In this document: positions 52,601 through 61,154 of the stretch, one piece after another
Layout of the letters: every line of letters begins with the position of its first letter
How positions within the stretch are numbered: the first letter of the stretch is position 1
Assembly: GCF_041053055.1 (NCBI RefSeq)
Contig: NZ_CP163443.1
Span: forward strand, 8,539,001 to 8,603,000
Direction of reading: 5' to 3'
DNA: 64,000 nucleotides
Source: Streptomyces sp. R41
GTDB taxonomy: Bacteria > Actinomycetota > Actinomycetes > Streptomycetales > Streptomycetaceae
Program-made: the position numbers and the translations under genes
The notes under the pieces: model-generated
Told to the model about the DNA's origin: nothing
Database searches by the model: none
Seen by the model: the letters and a program-made list of their open reading frames with translations, nothing else

Positions 52601-55089
52601 GCAACGACGGTTCCAGCTGGGGAAGTGCGGTGAAGACTGGGCAGCTGCCAAGCCGCCGTGGAATTCAGGGGATTGACCTGACGGCGGCCAATGCCCGCTA
52701 CGTACGCCTCGAAGTCGACTCCACCTGGGCCGCGTCCACCGACTCCACCCGGTATAAGCGGCTGCGGATCGACGAGGCGTGGATCGGGACGTCGTACGCC
52801 ACACCGGCGACGTACTCCACCTTCTCGGACAACGGTCAGTCCGTCCGCCCCGCGATGGGCTGGAGCAGTTGGAGCTTCGTGCGCCGCTGGCCCACCGAGG
52901 CGAAGATCAAGGCGCAGGCCGACGCCCTCGTGTCGAGCGGCCTCAAGAACCACGGCTTCGTGTACGTCAATCTCGACGACTTCTGGCAGAAGTGCGACGC
53001 CAATGGGTTCGTTGTCGACGGCTACGGGCGCTGGACCGTCGACTCCGCCAAATTCCCCTCCGGGATCAAGGCGCTGGCCGACTACATCCACTCCAAGGGA
53101 CTGAAGTTCGGCTTCTATGTGACACCGGGCATCGCCAAGAACGCGGTCACCAAGAACACGCCGATCGAGGGGACTTCGTATCACGCGGCCGATATCGCGG
53201 ACACGTCGAAAACCGAGAAGAACTACAACTGCAAGAACATGTATTACATCGACTACGGGAAGCCGGGCGCGCAGGAGTTCGTGAACTCGTGGGCGAAGCA
53301 GTTCGCCTCCTGGGGAGTCGACTACCTGAAGATCGACGGGGTGGGCAGCGCCGACATTCCCGACGTCCAGGCCTGGGACAAGGCGCTGCGAGCGACCGGC
53401 CGTCCGATCAACTTCGCGCTCTCCAACAACCTTCCGATCGCGAACGCCTCCACCTGGCGCGCGCTGGCGAACAGCTGGCGCACTCAGGGCGATGTCGAGT
53501 GCTACTGCGGTTCGGGCGCGAACGGCAGCGGCTATCCGCTGACCGACTGGTCGCATGTCTCCGCCCGCTTCACCTCGGCGGCCAACTGGCAGCCGTACGC
53601 CGGCCCGGGCGGCTGGAACGACCTCGACTCACTGGAGATCGGCAACGGAGACCAGGCGGGACTCACCGCCGATCAGCGCCGCTCCCACTTCACGCTGTGG
53701 GCGATGGCGGCCGCTCCGCTGCTGCTCGGTACCGACCTCACGCACGTCGACTCCGTCGACAAGGCGATGCTGACGAATGACCGGCTCATCGGCGTCGACC
53801 AGGACGGGGCCGCCGCGAAACGGGTTGTGAGCAGTGGTGTCAAGCAGGTCTGGAGCAAGAAGGAAAACAGCGGCGACTATGTCGTGGCGCTGTTCAACAC
53901 CGGTACGTCCGGCAACACCACGGTCGGTGTGAACTGGTCGCAGGTCGGTTTCACGGGCTCCGGCGACGTCACGGACCTGTGGTCGGGTTCCCACAAGGGT
54001 GTGATCGCGGACTCGTACAGTGCGACGCTGCGGCCGGGGGAAACACGGCTGATCCGTGTGAAGCCGGTGAGCGGCACGAGAGCTGTGGGTCCGGTCAACA
54101 GCGCCATGGCTGTGGACTCGGACAACAGCGCGATGGTTGTGGATCCGGTCAACAGCGCGATGGCTGTGAACTCGGTCAATCAGGTGAACGTTTCTGCTGC
54201 GGCTCCCGGTATGGCCGTCGCCCCCTACGAGTACCTCGGCTGGGGCAACCCGCAGAACCCCACCTCCGTGATGTCGGCGACCGGGGTCAAGTGGTTCACG
54301 CTCGCCTTCATCCTCTCCGATGGCTCCTGCAACCCGAAGTGGGACGGCTCGCGCCCGCTGACCGGCGGAAACGACCAGTCGAAGATCAAGGCGATCCGGG
54401 CGGCCGGCGGTGACGTCATCGTCTCCGTCGGCGGTTGGAGCGGTGCCAAACTCGGTGAGAAGTGTTCCAGCGCCTCGGCGCTCGCGGGCGCGTATCAGAA
54501 GGTGATCAACGCCTACGGCCTCAAGGTCATCGACATCGACATCGAGAACACCGAGTGGAACAACGCGACGGTACGGCAGCGCGTGATCGACGCGCTGAAG
54601 ATCGTGAAGGCCAACAACTCCGGTCTGAAGACCATCATCACCTTCGGTACGACGACCAGCGGGCCGGATTCCACCGGAGTGGACATGATCAAGCGGGGCG
54701 CCAACTCCGGTCTCGCGAACGACATCTGGTGCATCATGCCGTTCGACTTCGGCGGCGGCACCACCAACATGGGCACGCTGACCACGCAGGCCATGGAGGG
54801 CCTCAAGGCGCGAGTGAAGTCGGCGTACGGATACAGCGACGCGACGACGTACGCGCACATCGGCCTGTCGTCGATGAACGGCAAGACCGACGACTCCGGT
54901 GAACGGGTCCGCGTGGCCGACTTCAAGACCATGCTCGCCTACGCGCAGCAGCACCACATCGCGCGCCTCACCTACTGGTCCGTGAACCGCGACCGGGCCT
55001 GCGGCTCGGGTTCCGACGGTGACTCCTGCAGCGGCGTCTCCCAGCAGCCGTACGACTACCTCAAGGTCTTCGCCCAGTACACGGGCTGA
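49606..55089 (+). CDS. Giant secreted multi-enzyme: GH28 - GH29-like - CBM32 - GH27 - GH18
   Basis: An unbroken 1827-residue secreted protein. After a signal peptide come four catalytic-type domains. GH28 beta-helix, about 28-500 (GVFDVRDYGAKGDGSTNDTS, IKANDDALVFKS, MFGSETCGDF). GH29-like barrel, about 505-905 (GGLFLHWGERTAP, GGFWIDNDNAYW), followed by an F5/8-type CBM32, about 915-1060. GH27, about 1075-1490 (PAMGWSSWSFVRRWPTEAKI, VDYLKIDGVGS, GPGGWNDLDSLEIGN). A linker of 9-residue repeats leads to GH18, about 1535-1827 (VIVSVGGWSG, catalytic DIDIE 1643-1647). Predicted specificities are galacturonan-type, fucosyl or related, alpha-galactosyl, and beta-hexosaminyl linkages. GAGGAG precedes the ATG by seven bases. 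It sits 11 bases from its neighbours on both sides in the PQQ operon. Confidence 0.85.
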   Translation: MKRTHWVTTVFFAFAVVLGLTHPEALAAAPTTRAGVFDVRDYGAKGDGSTNDTSAINKAITAANSAGGGTVRFPAGKYKSKNTIHMKSEVTLQVDKGATIQGSSADTYDPPEDNPNDAYQDYGHSHFHNAMIYGDRLTNIGFVGDGVIDGLGNLITGNPKSGEADKILSLTRCNGLRIGDGLTLRRGGHFAALINGCTNVTSDHLTIDTASDRDGWNIISTTNVTVTGANIKANDDALVFKSDYALGAKLPNGHVRVSDSYLSAVCCNALMFGSETCGDFSDYQFAKIRIEGSNKSGLGMVSMDGAKISDVHYRDITMTNVHSPIMQKIGTRKRCGNSPGIGSISDITYDNITATGSSPSFSPTLWGESGHRIKGVTFTDVNITVPGGNGTMSTAVPSNDPNDYNPKAIGTRPAYGWYLHNADDVTFTDSSVKFTANDGRPAVIANAASGIRFTRLTAQRGSASPYDAGFQNVTGYCLTDSHNTTGGALRVSSTGSTENCAAMAKPLDLENPRQAFLRGSVGGLFLHWGERTAPAHTSCTAWENDVTSGGWTPDYWVKEAQKLHTQYLVLATFHSRLGYARPWPSKIPGSCSTRRDFLGELIGAAKAEGLKVILYMTDDPQWHNEGGHEWLDSAAYSAYKGTKVDLTTRDGFGRFSYDNFFEVMDRYPDLGGFWIDNDNAYWESHNLYAQIQQKRPNYTLSNNNEDTPIMDMISNEQKTGMTPPYDYPQAVYTAQPRLTEADFKLPSSGAWWYDGSNPSVDKMLTLGRLITNAGSSVKALMAETAQVNGKFPSNQAAFNNFADSYLDPIWPSLHGTEGGGYMYGGLKPGFWNDGAHGVTTISKSDPNLQYVHVLTPPSTSTLRIRDNGYRIASVANLRTGAAISWSQSGGVLTLSGLANWDPYDTVFKVTTAGRQGILSGVTVSASAASSGHAASAAGDGNYLTYWDSDKALPVNLTFDLGSAKKVQYIGLNQREDSVAYPRSETEQSARIKAYKVFLSNDGSSWGSAVKTGQLPSRRGIQGIDLTAANARYVRLEVDSTWAASTDSTRYKRLRIDEAWIGTSYATPATYSTFSDNGQSVRPAMGWSSWSFVRRWPTEAKIKAQADALVSSGLKNHGFVYVNLDDFWQKCDANGFVVDGYGRWTVDSAKFPSGIKALADYIHSKGLKFGFYVTPGIAKNAVTKNTPIEGTSYHAADIADTSKTEKNYNCKNMYYIDYGKPGAQEFVNSWAKQFASWGVDYLKIDGVGSADIPDVQAWDKALRATGRPINFALSNNLPIANASTWRALANSWRTQGDVECYCGSGANGSGYPLTDWSHVSARFTSAANWQPYAGPGGWNDLDSLEIGNGDQAGLTADQRRSHFTLWAMAAAPLLLGTDLTHVDSVDKAMLTNDRLIGVDQDGAAAKRVVSSGVKQVWSKKENSGDYVVALFNTGTSGNTTVGVNWSQVGFTGSGDVTDLWSGSHKGVIADSYSATLRPGETRLIRVKPVSGTRAVGPVNSAMAVDSDNSAMVVDPVNSAMAVNSVNQVNVSAAAPGMAVAPYEYLGWGNPQNPTSVMSATGVKWFTLAFILSDGSCNPKWDGSRPLTGGNDQSKIKAIRAAGGDVIVSVGGWSGAKLGEKCSSASALAGAYQKVINAYGLKVIDIDIENTEWNNATVRQRVIDALKIVKANNSGLKTIITFGTTTSGPDSTGVDMIKRGANSGLANDIWCIMPFDFGGGTTNMGTLTTQAMEGLKARVKSAYGYSDATTYAHIGLSSMNGKTDDSGERVRVADFKTMLAYAQQHHIARLTYWSVNRDRACGSGSDGDSCSGVSQQPYDYLKVFAQYTG
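54094..54174 (+). repeat. 27-base in-frame linker repeat between GH27 and GH18
   Basis: Three units at 54094, 54121 and 54148 encode VNSAMAVDS, DNSAMVVDP and VNSAMAVNS. They form the flexible linker before the GH18 domain and may mark where two genes were joined. Confidence 0.85.
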
Positions 55090-55100
55090 GGGGATCAACC

Positions 55101-57131
55101 ATGAAACTCACAAGAGCGCTTCCCTGGTGCCTTTCCCTGGCCCTGGCCGTGCCGCTGATCGGTCTGACCGGTTCGACGGCCCGCGCGGCCACCGACTACC
55201 AGGCCGAGGACGCCACGATCTCGCAGGGCACGGTGGCCTCCAACCACACCGGCTACACGGGCACCGGCTTCGTCGACTACACCAACACCACGGGCTCGTA
55301 TGTAGAGTTCACGGTGAGCGCGGCCTCGGCGGGCACCTCGTCGCTGGCCCTGCGCTACGCCAACGGCACCACTACCGACCGCCCCATGAACATCTCCGTC
55401 AACGGAACGGTCGTCGCCACCGGCGTCTCCTTCCCGGCCACCACCAACTGGGACACCTGGGCGGCCAAGAGCCTCAACGTCTCTTTGAACGCGGGCTCCA
55501 ACAAGATCCGCGCGACCGCCACCACGGCCAACGGCGGCCCCAACCTCGACCGGATCAGCATCGGAGCGGCGGCCGACACCCAGGCGCCGAGCCGCCCCGG
55601 CCAGCCGAGCTGCTCGGCGGTCACGGAGGACGGCCTCACCCTTTCGTGGGGCGCCTCGACGGACAACGTCGGCGTGACGGCCTACGACATCTACGAACAC
55701 GGCAACAAGCTCGGCGAGGCGCCTGGCGACGCGACCTCGAAGGCGCTCACCGGGCTGAGCCCCAACACCACCTACGACCTGACGGTCATCGCCCGGGACG
55801 CGGCCGGCAACGCCTCGCAGGCCAGCCCCGTCGTGGACTGCACCACCGCGCCGAGCTCCGACACCACCCCGCCGACCAAGCCCGGCACCCTCACCTCGTC
55901 CAACGTCACGGCCAACAGCGTCGACCTGAGCTGGGGCGCCTCGACCGACGACAAGGCGGTCGTCGGGTACGACGTGCGCAGCGGAACGACCGTCTACAAG
56001 TCCGTGACCGGCGGTACGTCGACCACGCTGACCGGACTCGCCTGCAACAGCCCGTACACCCTGAACGTCGTGGCGCGCGACGCGGCAGGCAATGTGTCGC
56101 CTGAGAGCAACACGGTCACCTTCACCACGCAGGCGTGCGCGACGGACGGCGGTGTTCCGTCGTCGATCGGGACGGTCTCCAGCGGGTGGACGATCCCGTG
56201 GGGCACGTACTGGATGCCCGACGGCCAGACCGCGCTGGTCACCGAGCGGGACGACTTCCGCGTCTGGAAGGTCACCAAGGACGGCACGAAGACGCAGGTC
56301 GGGACCGTGCCCAACGCGGTGACGACGAACGGCGAGGGCGGCCTGCTGGGCGTGGCGGCCGATCCGAAGTGGGAGACCAACCACTACGTCTACTTCATGC
56401 ACACGGCGTCCGAGGGCAACCGGGTCGTCCGCATGACGTACAACGGCAGCTCGCTGACCAACTACACGATCCTGCTCCAGGGCATCAAGAAGAACCGCTA
56501 CCACAACGGCGGACGCCTCGCCTTCGGCCCCGACGGCTATCTGTACGTCTCGACCGGTGAGGCCCAGACACCCGCCCTCGCGCAGGACAAGAACTCGCTC
56601 AACGGCAAGATCCTGCGCATGACGACGGACGGCAAGGCCGCTCCCGGCAATCCGTTCGGCAACTACGTCTACAGCTACGGTCACCGCAACCCGCAGGGCC
56701 TGGCGTTCGACCGCAACGGACGGCTGTGGGAGGCCGAGTTCGGCGACAGCTCCAAGGACGAGCTGAACCTCATCAAGCCGGGCGCCAACTACGGCTGGCC
56801 GACCTGCGAGGGCACGTGCAGCGTCTCCGGGATGACCAACCCCAAGAAGACCTGGAACGTCTCCGAGGCCTCGCCCAGCGGCATCGCCATCGTCCGCAAC
56901 GTCATCTACATGGCGTCCCTGCGCGGTGAACGGCTGTGGCGCATCCCCATCAACGGCGACACGGAGAACGTCGGCACGGCGACCGCCTACTACGTGGGTA
57001 CGTACGGCCGTCTGCGTACGGTCACCAAGGTCCCCGGCGCCGACCAGCTCTGGCTCTCGACCACCAACTGCGACAACAACGGAGGTGCGGCGGACGGCTC
57101 GGACAAGATCTTCCGGGTCAGCATCGGCTAG
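55101..57131 (+). CDS. Secreted PQQ-dependent sugar dehydrogenase with CBM35 and two FN3 domains
   Basis: A 676-residue secreted oxidoreductase. The order is signal peptide (1-29), CBM35 (about 31-155, YQAEDATISQGTVASNHTGY, TGTGFVDYTNTTGSYVEFTV), two fibronectin III domains (about 163-250 and 258-345), and a six-bladed propeller of the soluble glucose/aldose sugar dehydrogenase type (AA12-like, about 350-676). The catalytic-type segments are TYWMPDGQTALVTERDDFRV, GGLLGVAADPKW, RYHNGGRLAFGPDGYLYVST and GHRNPQGLAFDRNGRLWEAE. It should oxidise the anomeric carbon of aldoses or uronides with PQQ and Ca2+. CBM35 domains often bind uronates or plant cell wall. It is the last gene of the operon that makes its cofactor. 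Confidence 0.9.
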   Translation: MKLTRALPWCLSLALAVPLIGLTGSTARAATDYQAEDATISQGTVASNHTGYTGTGFVDYTNTTGSYVEFTVSAASAGTSSLALRYANGTTTDRPMNISVNGTVVATGVSFPATTNWDTWAAKSLNVSLNAGSNKIRATATTANGGPNLDRISIGAAADTQAPSRPGQPSCSAVTEDGLTLSWGASTDNVGVTAYDIYEHGNKLGEAPGDATSKALTGLSPNTTYDLTVIARDAAGNASQASPVVDCTTAPSSDTTPPTKPGTLTSSNVTANSVDLSWGASTDDKAVVGYDVRSGTTVYKSVTGGTSTTLTGLACNSPYTLNVVARDAAGNVSPESNTVTFTTQACATDGGVPSSIGTVSSGWTIPWGTYWMPDGQTALVTERDDFRVWKVTKDGTKTQVGTVPNAVTTNGEGGLLGVAADPKWETNHYVYFMHTASEGNRVVRMTYNGSSLTNYTILLQGIKKNRYHNGGRLAFGPDGYLYVSTGEAQTPALAQDKNSLNGKILRMTTDGKAAPGNPFGNYVYSYGHRNPQGLAFDRNGRLWEAEFGDSSKDELNLIKPGANYGWPTCEGTCSVSGMTNPKKTWNVSEASPSGIAIVRNVIYMASLRGERLWRIPINGDTENVGTATAYYVGTYGRLRTVTKVPGADQLWLSTTNCDNNGGAADGSDKIFRVSIG

Positions 57132-57182
57132 CACCTGTCCGGCCGATCGGCAGCACACGCGGCCGACCGCGGGCGGGGTGGA

Positions 57183-60100
57183 TCAGGTCCCCGTGTAACG
57201 ACCTGCCTCCTCGTCCGCGGTACGGCCGTCCAGCCGGGCGAGCAGGCGGTCCCGGACGTCGCTTCCTTCGGCCCCGGACACCTGCTCGTACCCTGCGAGG
57301 GCTTCGGCCCAGCAGGTACGGGCACGCGCGGACTCACCCCGTTCCTCCATGGCGTCACCCAGCACTACCAGGACATCGGCCCTGCGCCGGGCACCTCCCA
57401 CCCGGCCCAGCACGGCGAGCGCCTGCTCCGCCTCCGCGGCCGCGGAGGCGGGCCGGCCCGCGCCGAGGTGTATCTCGGCGCGCCGGAAGCGCGCCATGCC
57501 CTCGCCGAGCGCCTGTCCGCACTCCTCGTAGATCCCTAGCGCCTGGTCCAACTGCTCCAGGGCTTCGGGAATCTGCCCCGCTGCGGACAGCGCGAGCCCC
57601 AGCGCGTAGCGTGACTCGGCGAGCGCGAGCGTGGCGGCCTCCGAGCCGAGCCGCTCGATGGCCTCCTCGGCGAGTGCCACCGCACTGCGGACATTGCGCA
57701 GACTCGCCTCGACGTGGGACAGCTGACACAGCGCACTGGCCACACCGAACGGGTTCTCGTCCTCACGGAACCGCGACAGGGCCTCCCGCAGACACCGGTC
57801 CGCCTCCGTGTACCTGCGCTCCTGGAGTGCGATGACACCACGGTCGTACGGCACCCAGGCACTGGTCACGGGATCGTCGATCGCCACGGCCAGCGCCAGC
57901 GCACGCTGCGCCTCCGCATCGGCCTCCCGCAGATTCCCCGCCGTCAGATGGACCGCGGTGAGCGCCGCACACGCGCGGCCCTCCGCCTGGGCGTCCCGTG
58001 CCTCGCGCGCGGCACGCTGCGCCGCGGCCGCCGTGTCCTGGTACTGGCGGAAGTTGCCGGAGCCCACGATGTCCTTCACGCTCCACAGCAGATCGATCGA
58101 CCTGCGCAACTCGGAGCCCTGAGCGAGCTGGCGGGCGCAGGACAGGATGCACTGGGCCTCGGAGGCCAGCCAGCGCCTGGCGTCGTCGAGATAGGAGAAC
58201 TCGACGCCGGGATACCGGGCCGGTTCCAGATGCTCCACGCTTCGGTCACCGGGATGCTCGACCGCGTACACCCCGGTCGCGGTGGCCAGATAGAAGTCCA
58301 GCAGGCGGGTCAGTGCCGCCCCCCGTTCACTGGCGGGCTGTTCGTCCCGCTCCGCACAGGCGCGGGCGTACAGCCTGGTGAGGTCGTGGTAGCGGTAGCG
58401 GCCCGGTGCCGCCGCCTCCAGGAAGCCGGTGTCGACGAGCGCTTCGAAGATGTCCTCCGTCTCCTCCGGCGGCTGACCGAGCATGGCGGCGGCCGCGGCG
58501 AGAGAGATGTCCGATCCGTCGGCGAGGCCGACGAGACGGAAGGCGCGCGCCTGAGCAGGATCCAGCTGCCCGTATCCCATCTCGAACGTCGCCTTGACCG
58601 CGAGGTCCCCCGCCTGCAACTCGTCGAGGCGGCGGCGCTCGTCGGAGAGTTTGGCGGCGAGTACGGACACGGTCCAGGTACGGCGGGCGGCGAGGCGCGA
58701 GGCCGCGATACGGATCGCGAGCGGAAGGAAACCGCAGGCGGCGACCACATCGAGGGCGGCACTGCGTTCGGCGCCGACGCGCTCGGCCCCCACGATCCTG
58801 GTGAACAGCAAAAGCGCCTCGTCCGGGCTCATCACATCGAGGTCCACGAGGTGAGCCCCGGCCAGATCCACCATGCGGACGCGGCTGGTGACGAGCGTGG
58901 CGCACCCGGGAGTGCTGGGGATCAACGGCCGTACCTGGGCGGCGTCGCGGGCGTTGTCCAGGAGCACCAGCACCCGGCGGTCGTTCAGGACTGAGCGGTA
59001 AAGCGCCGAGCGTTCCTCCAGCGAGTCCGGGATCGCCGAGTCCTCCATGCCCAGAGCGCGCAGGAAGGAGCCCAGGACGGTCTCGGGCTCCGCCGCCCGA
59101 GCCCCGGCCCCTTGCAGGTCCACGTACAACTGCCCGTCCGGGAAGCCCTGGCGCACCTGGTGCGCGACGTGCACGGCGAGAGTGGTTTTGCCCACGCCTC
59201 CGATGGCGGCCAGGGCGGAAACGGCCACGACGGCTCCCGGCGTGCGGCCAAGGACCTGGCTCAGCTCGCGCACGAAGCCGGCACGCCCCGTGAAATCGGG
59301 GACGGTGGCGGGGAGTTGTGAGGGACGGACGAAGGCCGGCGCCGTCTCGCGGTGCTCCACGGAGGGTTCCGCAAGTCTCGGGTCGGCTTGGAGGATGCGC
59401 TGCTGCAACTCCTGTAGTTCGGACCGCGGGTCCACGCCGAGTTCGTCGGCGAGCAGGCGTCGGGTGTCCGCGTACACGGCCAACGCCTCGGCCTGGCGCC
59501 CGCTTCGGTACAGGGCAAGCATGAGCAGCTCACGCAGGCGCTCGCGCAAGGGGTGGGCGGCGGTCAGTGCCGTGAGCTCCGAGACCGCCTCCGCATGGCG
59601 ACCGAGTTCCAGGTCCAAGTCCAGGCGTGTCTCGCAGAGTTGCAGCCGCCACTCCTCCAATCTGACGCGCTGTGCTTCGGCATAGGGGCCCGGCAGGCCT
59701 GCCAGGGGCTCTCCGTCCCAGAGCGCGAGGGCCTGGTTGAACGTGTCACGTGCCTGCGCTCGTTCGCCGGCCGAACGGAGCGACTCCGCTTCTGCCGCAA
59801 GGCGCTGCGCATCCGCCAGATCGACCGAGCCGGCCGCGGTGCGCAGTGCGTATCCGCCGGACTCGCTGGCCAGGACACCTGGGCCGAGCACCTTGCGGAG
59901 CCGGGACGCGTACGTACGAACGGCTGCGAGGGCCTGGGACGGAGGCTCGTCTCCCCACAGCGCGTCGATCAACTGGGCGGCCGTGGCCGTGCGGCCTTCA
60001 CCCAGCAACAGGGCGGCGAGCAGAGCACGTTGCGGCGGCGAGCCGGCGGACAGGGCCTCCGCGCCGCGCCACGCCCGAACCGGACCGAGCACACTGAAAC

Positions 60101-61154
60101 GCAGCGTCGGCGTGCCCTCCTCGGTCCGGCCCTGCGGCACGTCCCCGACGGACGTGTCAGGAACGTGCCGGCGTACGGGTACACGAGGGCCTCGGGGCTC
60201 GGGCGGGGAGATCGGTGCCGCGGGCGCTCGCTGCACCCCCCGCCGCATGACATCGGCACGCCGCGCGGCCTCCACGAACAGGGCCCTGACTCCGGTGACA
60301 CGGCGGTCGTCCCGAGCGTCGCGGGCCCCTTCGCCCTCGACGGCGGCGAGACTGAGCAGCGCGGCGACCGTCTGGGGATGGTGCGCGCCCACGGTCGCGG
60401 CGGCCTTCTGCGTGGCGACGGCCAGCACGTCCGCGGCGCGTCCCATCCGGTCACGGTCTCCGGCGGCCCGCGCGGACTCGAACTCCGCGGTGGCCAGGGC
60501 CACCAGCGCCGACAGGGACTGCGGGTGTTCGCCGCCGAGCAGGCCCACCACGCGGCGGACGGCGCTTTCGAGGCCGTCCAGCAGCTCGTCCGCGTCGTCG
60601 TGCCGACCCTGCCGCCGCGCCGTCGCCGTCAGGACGGAGGCCACCAGGAGGCGTACGTCCAGCTCCTCCTCGGCGTGGTCGACCGCGGCCATCCGCTCCC
60701 GGGCCTGCGCGGCCGCTGCCGCGGCACCTTCGATGTCGCCCAGCCGGATCTTGAGCGCCGCGAGATTGGCCAGCGTCCTCGTGGCAGCCGCGTCGCCGCC
60801 CGGATCGAACTGCAGCGCTGAGGACAGCACGGTCGCGGCGGCGGCCAGATATCCGCGATCGGCCAGGGTCACCGCCAGTTGGTTGCGCGAGGTGCTGTCG
60901 AGGTTCAGCCCGTCGGTGTCCCACGCCAGACGGGATGCCACATGCTGGAGGAGCGCCTGCGACGCACTCTGCAGACCGAGGCTGTCGAGCAGCGCGGTGA
61001 GGCGCGCCAGGTCGCGGCTGAGGGCCGGATGGTGCAGCACGTGGTCGTCCGCACGCAGGCGTTCGACGGCGCGGGTGGTCCGTACGGCGGCCGTGCTGTC
61101 GCCCCGCAGTGCGAGGGCGGCGTGGGAGATCGCTTCCTGCCAGACGTCGGTCAT
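57183..61154 (-). CDS. TPR - SARP (BTAD) - NB-ARC - TPR regulator of the second Trypco1/trypsin locus
   Basis: A 1323-residue cytoplasmic protein. The N-terminal 300 residues are TPR-like helices. An OmpR-type winged helix follows at about 350-440 (LRFSVLGPVRAWRG, LLAALLLGEGRTATAAQLID), then a bacterial transcription activation domain to about 585 (LMLALYRSGRQAEALAVYAD). The NB-ARC switch has Walker A GGVGKTTLAV near residue 655 and Walker B VLVLLDNARDA. C-terminal TPRs run from about 900. AfsR/SARP proteins normally begin with the DNA-binding domain; here it is internal. The ATG at 61154 overlaps the stop of the trypsin gene, so the three-gene set Trypco1-trypsin-regulator is coupled. A longer upstream open frame overlaps the protease gene and was rejected. 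Confidence 0.85.
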   Translation of the reverse strand: MTDVWQEAISHAALALRGDSTAAVRTTRAVERLRADDHVLHHPALSRDLARLTALLDSLGLQSASQALLQHVASRLAWDTDGLNLDSTSRNQLAVTLADRGYLAAAATVLSSALQFDPGGDAAATRTLANLAALKIRLGDIEGAAAAAAQARERMAAVDHAEEELDVRLLVASVLTATARRQGRHDDADELLDGLESAVRRVVGLLGGEHPQSLSALVALATAEFESARAAGDRDRMGRAADVLAVATQKAAATVGAHHPQTVAALLSLAAVEGEGARDARDDRRVTGVRALFVEAARRADVMRRGVQRAPAAPISPPEPRGPRVPVRRHVPDTSVGDVPQGRTEEGTPTLRFSVLGPVRAWRGAEALSAGSPPQRALLAALLLGEGRTATAAQLIDALWGDEPPSQALAAVRTYASRLRKVLGPGVLASESGGYALRTAAGSVDLADAQRLAAEAESLRSAGERAQARDTFNQALALWDGEPLAGLPGPYAEAQRVRLEEWRLQLCETRLDLDLELGRHAEAVSELTALTAAHPLRERLRELLMLALYRSGRQAEALAVYADTRRLLADELGVDPRSELQELQQRILQADPRLAEPSVEHRETAPAFVRPSQLPATVPDFTGRAGFVRELSQVLGRTPGAVVAVSALAAIGGVGKTTLAVHVAHQVRQGFPDGQLYVDLQGAGARAAEPETVLGSFLRALGMEDSAIPDSLEERSALYRSVLNDRRVLVLLDNARDAAQVRPLIPSTPGCATLVTSRVRMVDLAGAHLVDLDVMSPDEALLLFTRIVGAERVGAERSAALDVVAACGFLPLAIRIAASRLAARRTWTVSVLAAKLSDERRRLDELQAGDLAVKATFEMGYGQLDPAQARAFRLVGLADGSDISLAAAAAMLGQPPEETEDIFEALVDTGFLEAAAPGRYRYHDLTRLYARACAERDEQPASERGAALTRLLDFYLATATGVYAVEHPGDRSVEHLEPARYPGVEFSYLDDARRWLASEAQCILSCARQLAQGSELRRSIDLLWSVKDIVGSGNFRQYQDTAAAAQRAAREARDAQAEGRACAALTAVHLTAGNLREADAEAQRALALAVAIDDPVTSAWVPYDRGVIALQERRYTEADRCLREALSRFREDENPFGVASALCQLSHVEASLRNVRSAVALAEEAIERLGSEAATLALAESRYALGLALSAAGQIPEALEQLDQALGIYEECGQALGEGMARFRRAEIHLGAGRPASAAAEAEQALAVLGRVGGARRRADVLVVLGDAMEERGESARARTCWAEALAGYEQVSGAEGSDVRDRLLARLDGRTADEEAGRYTGT

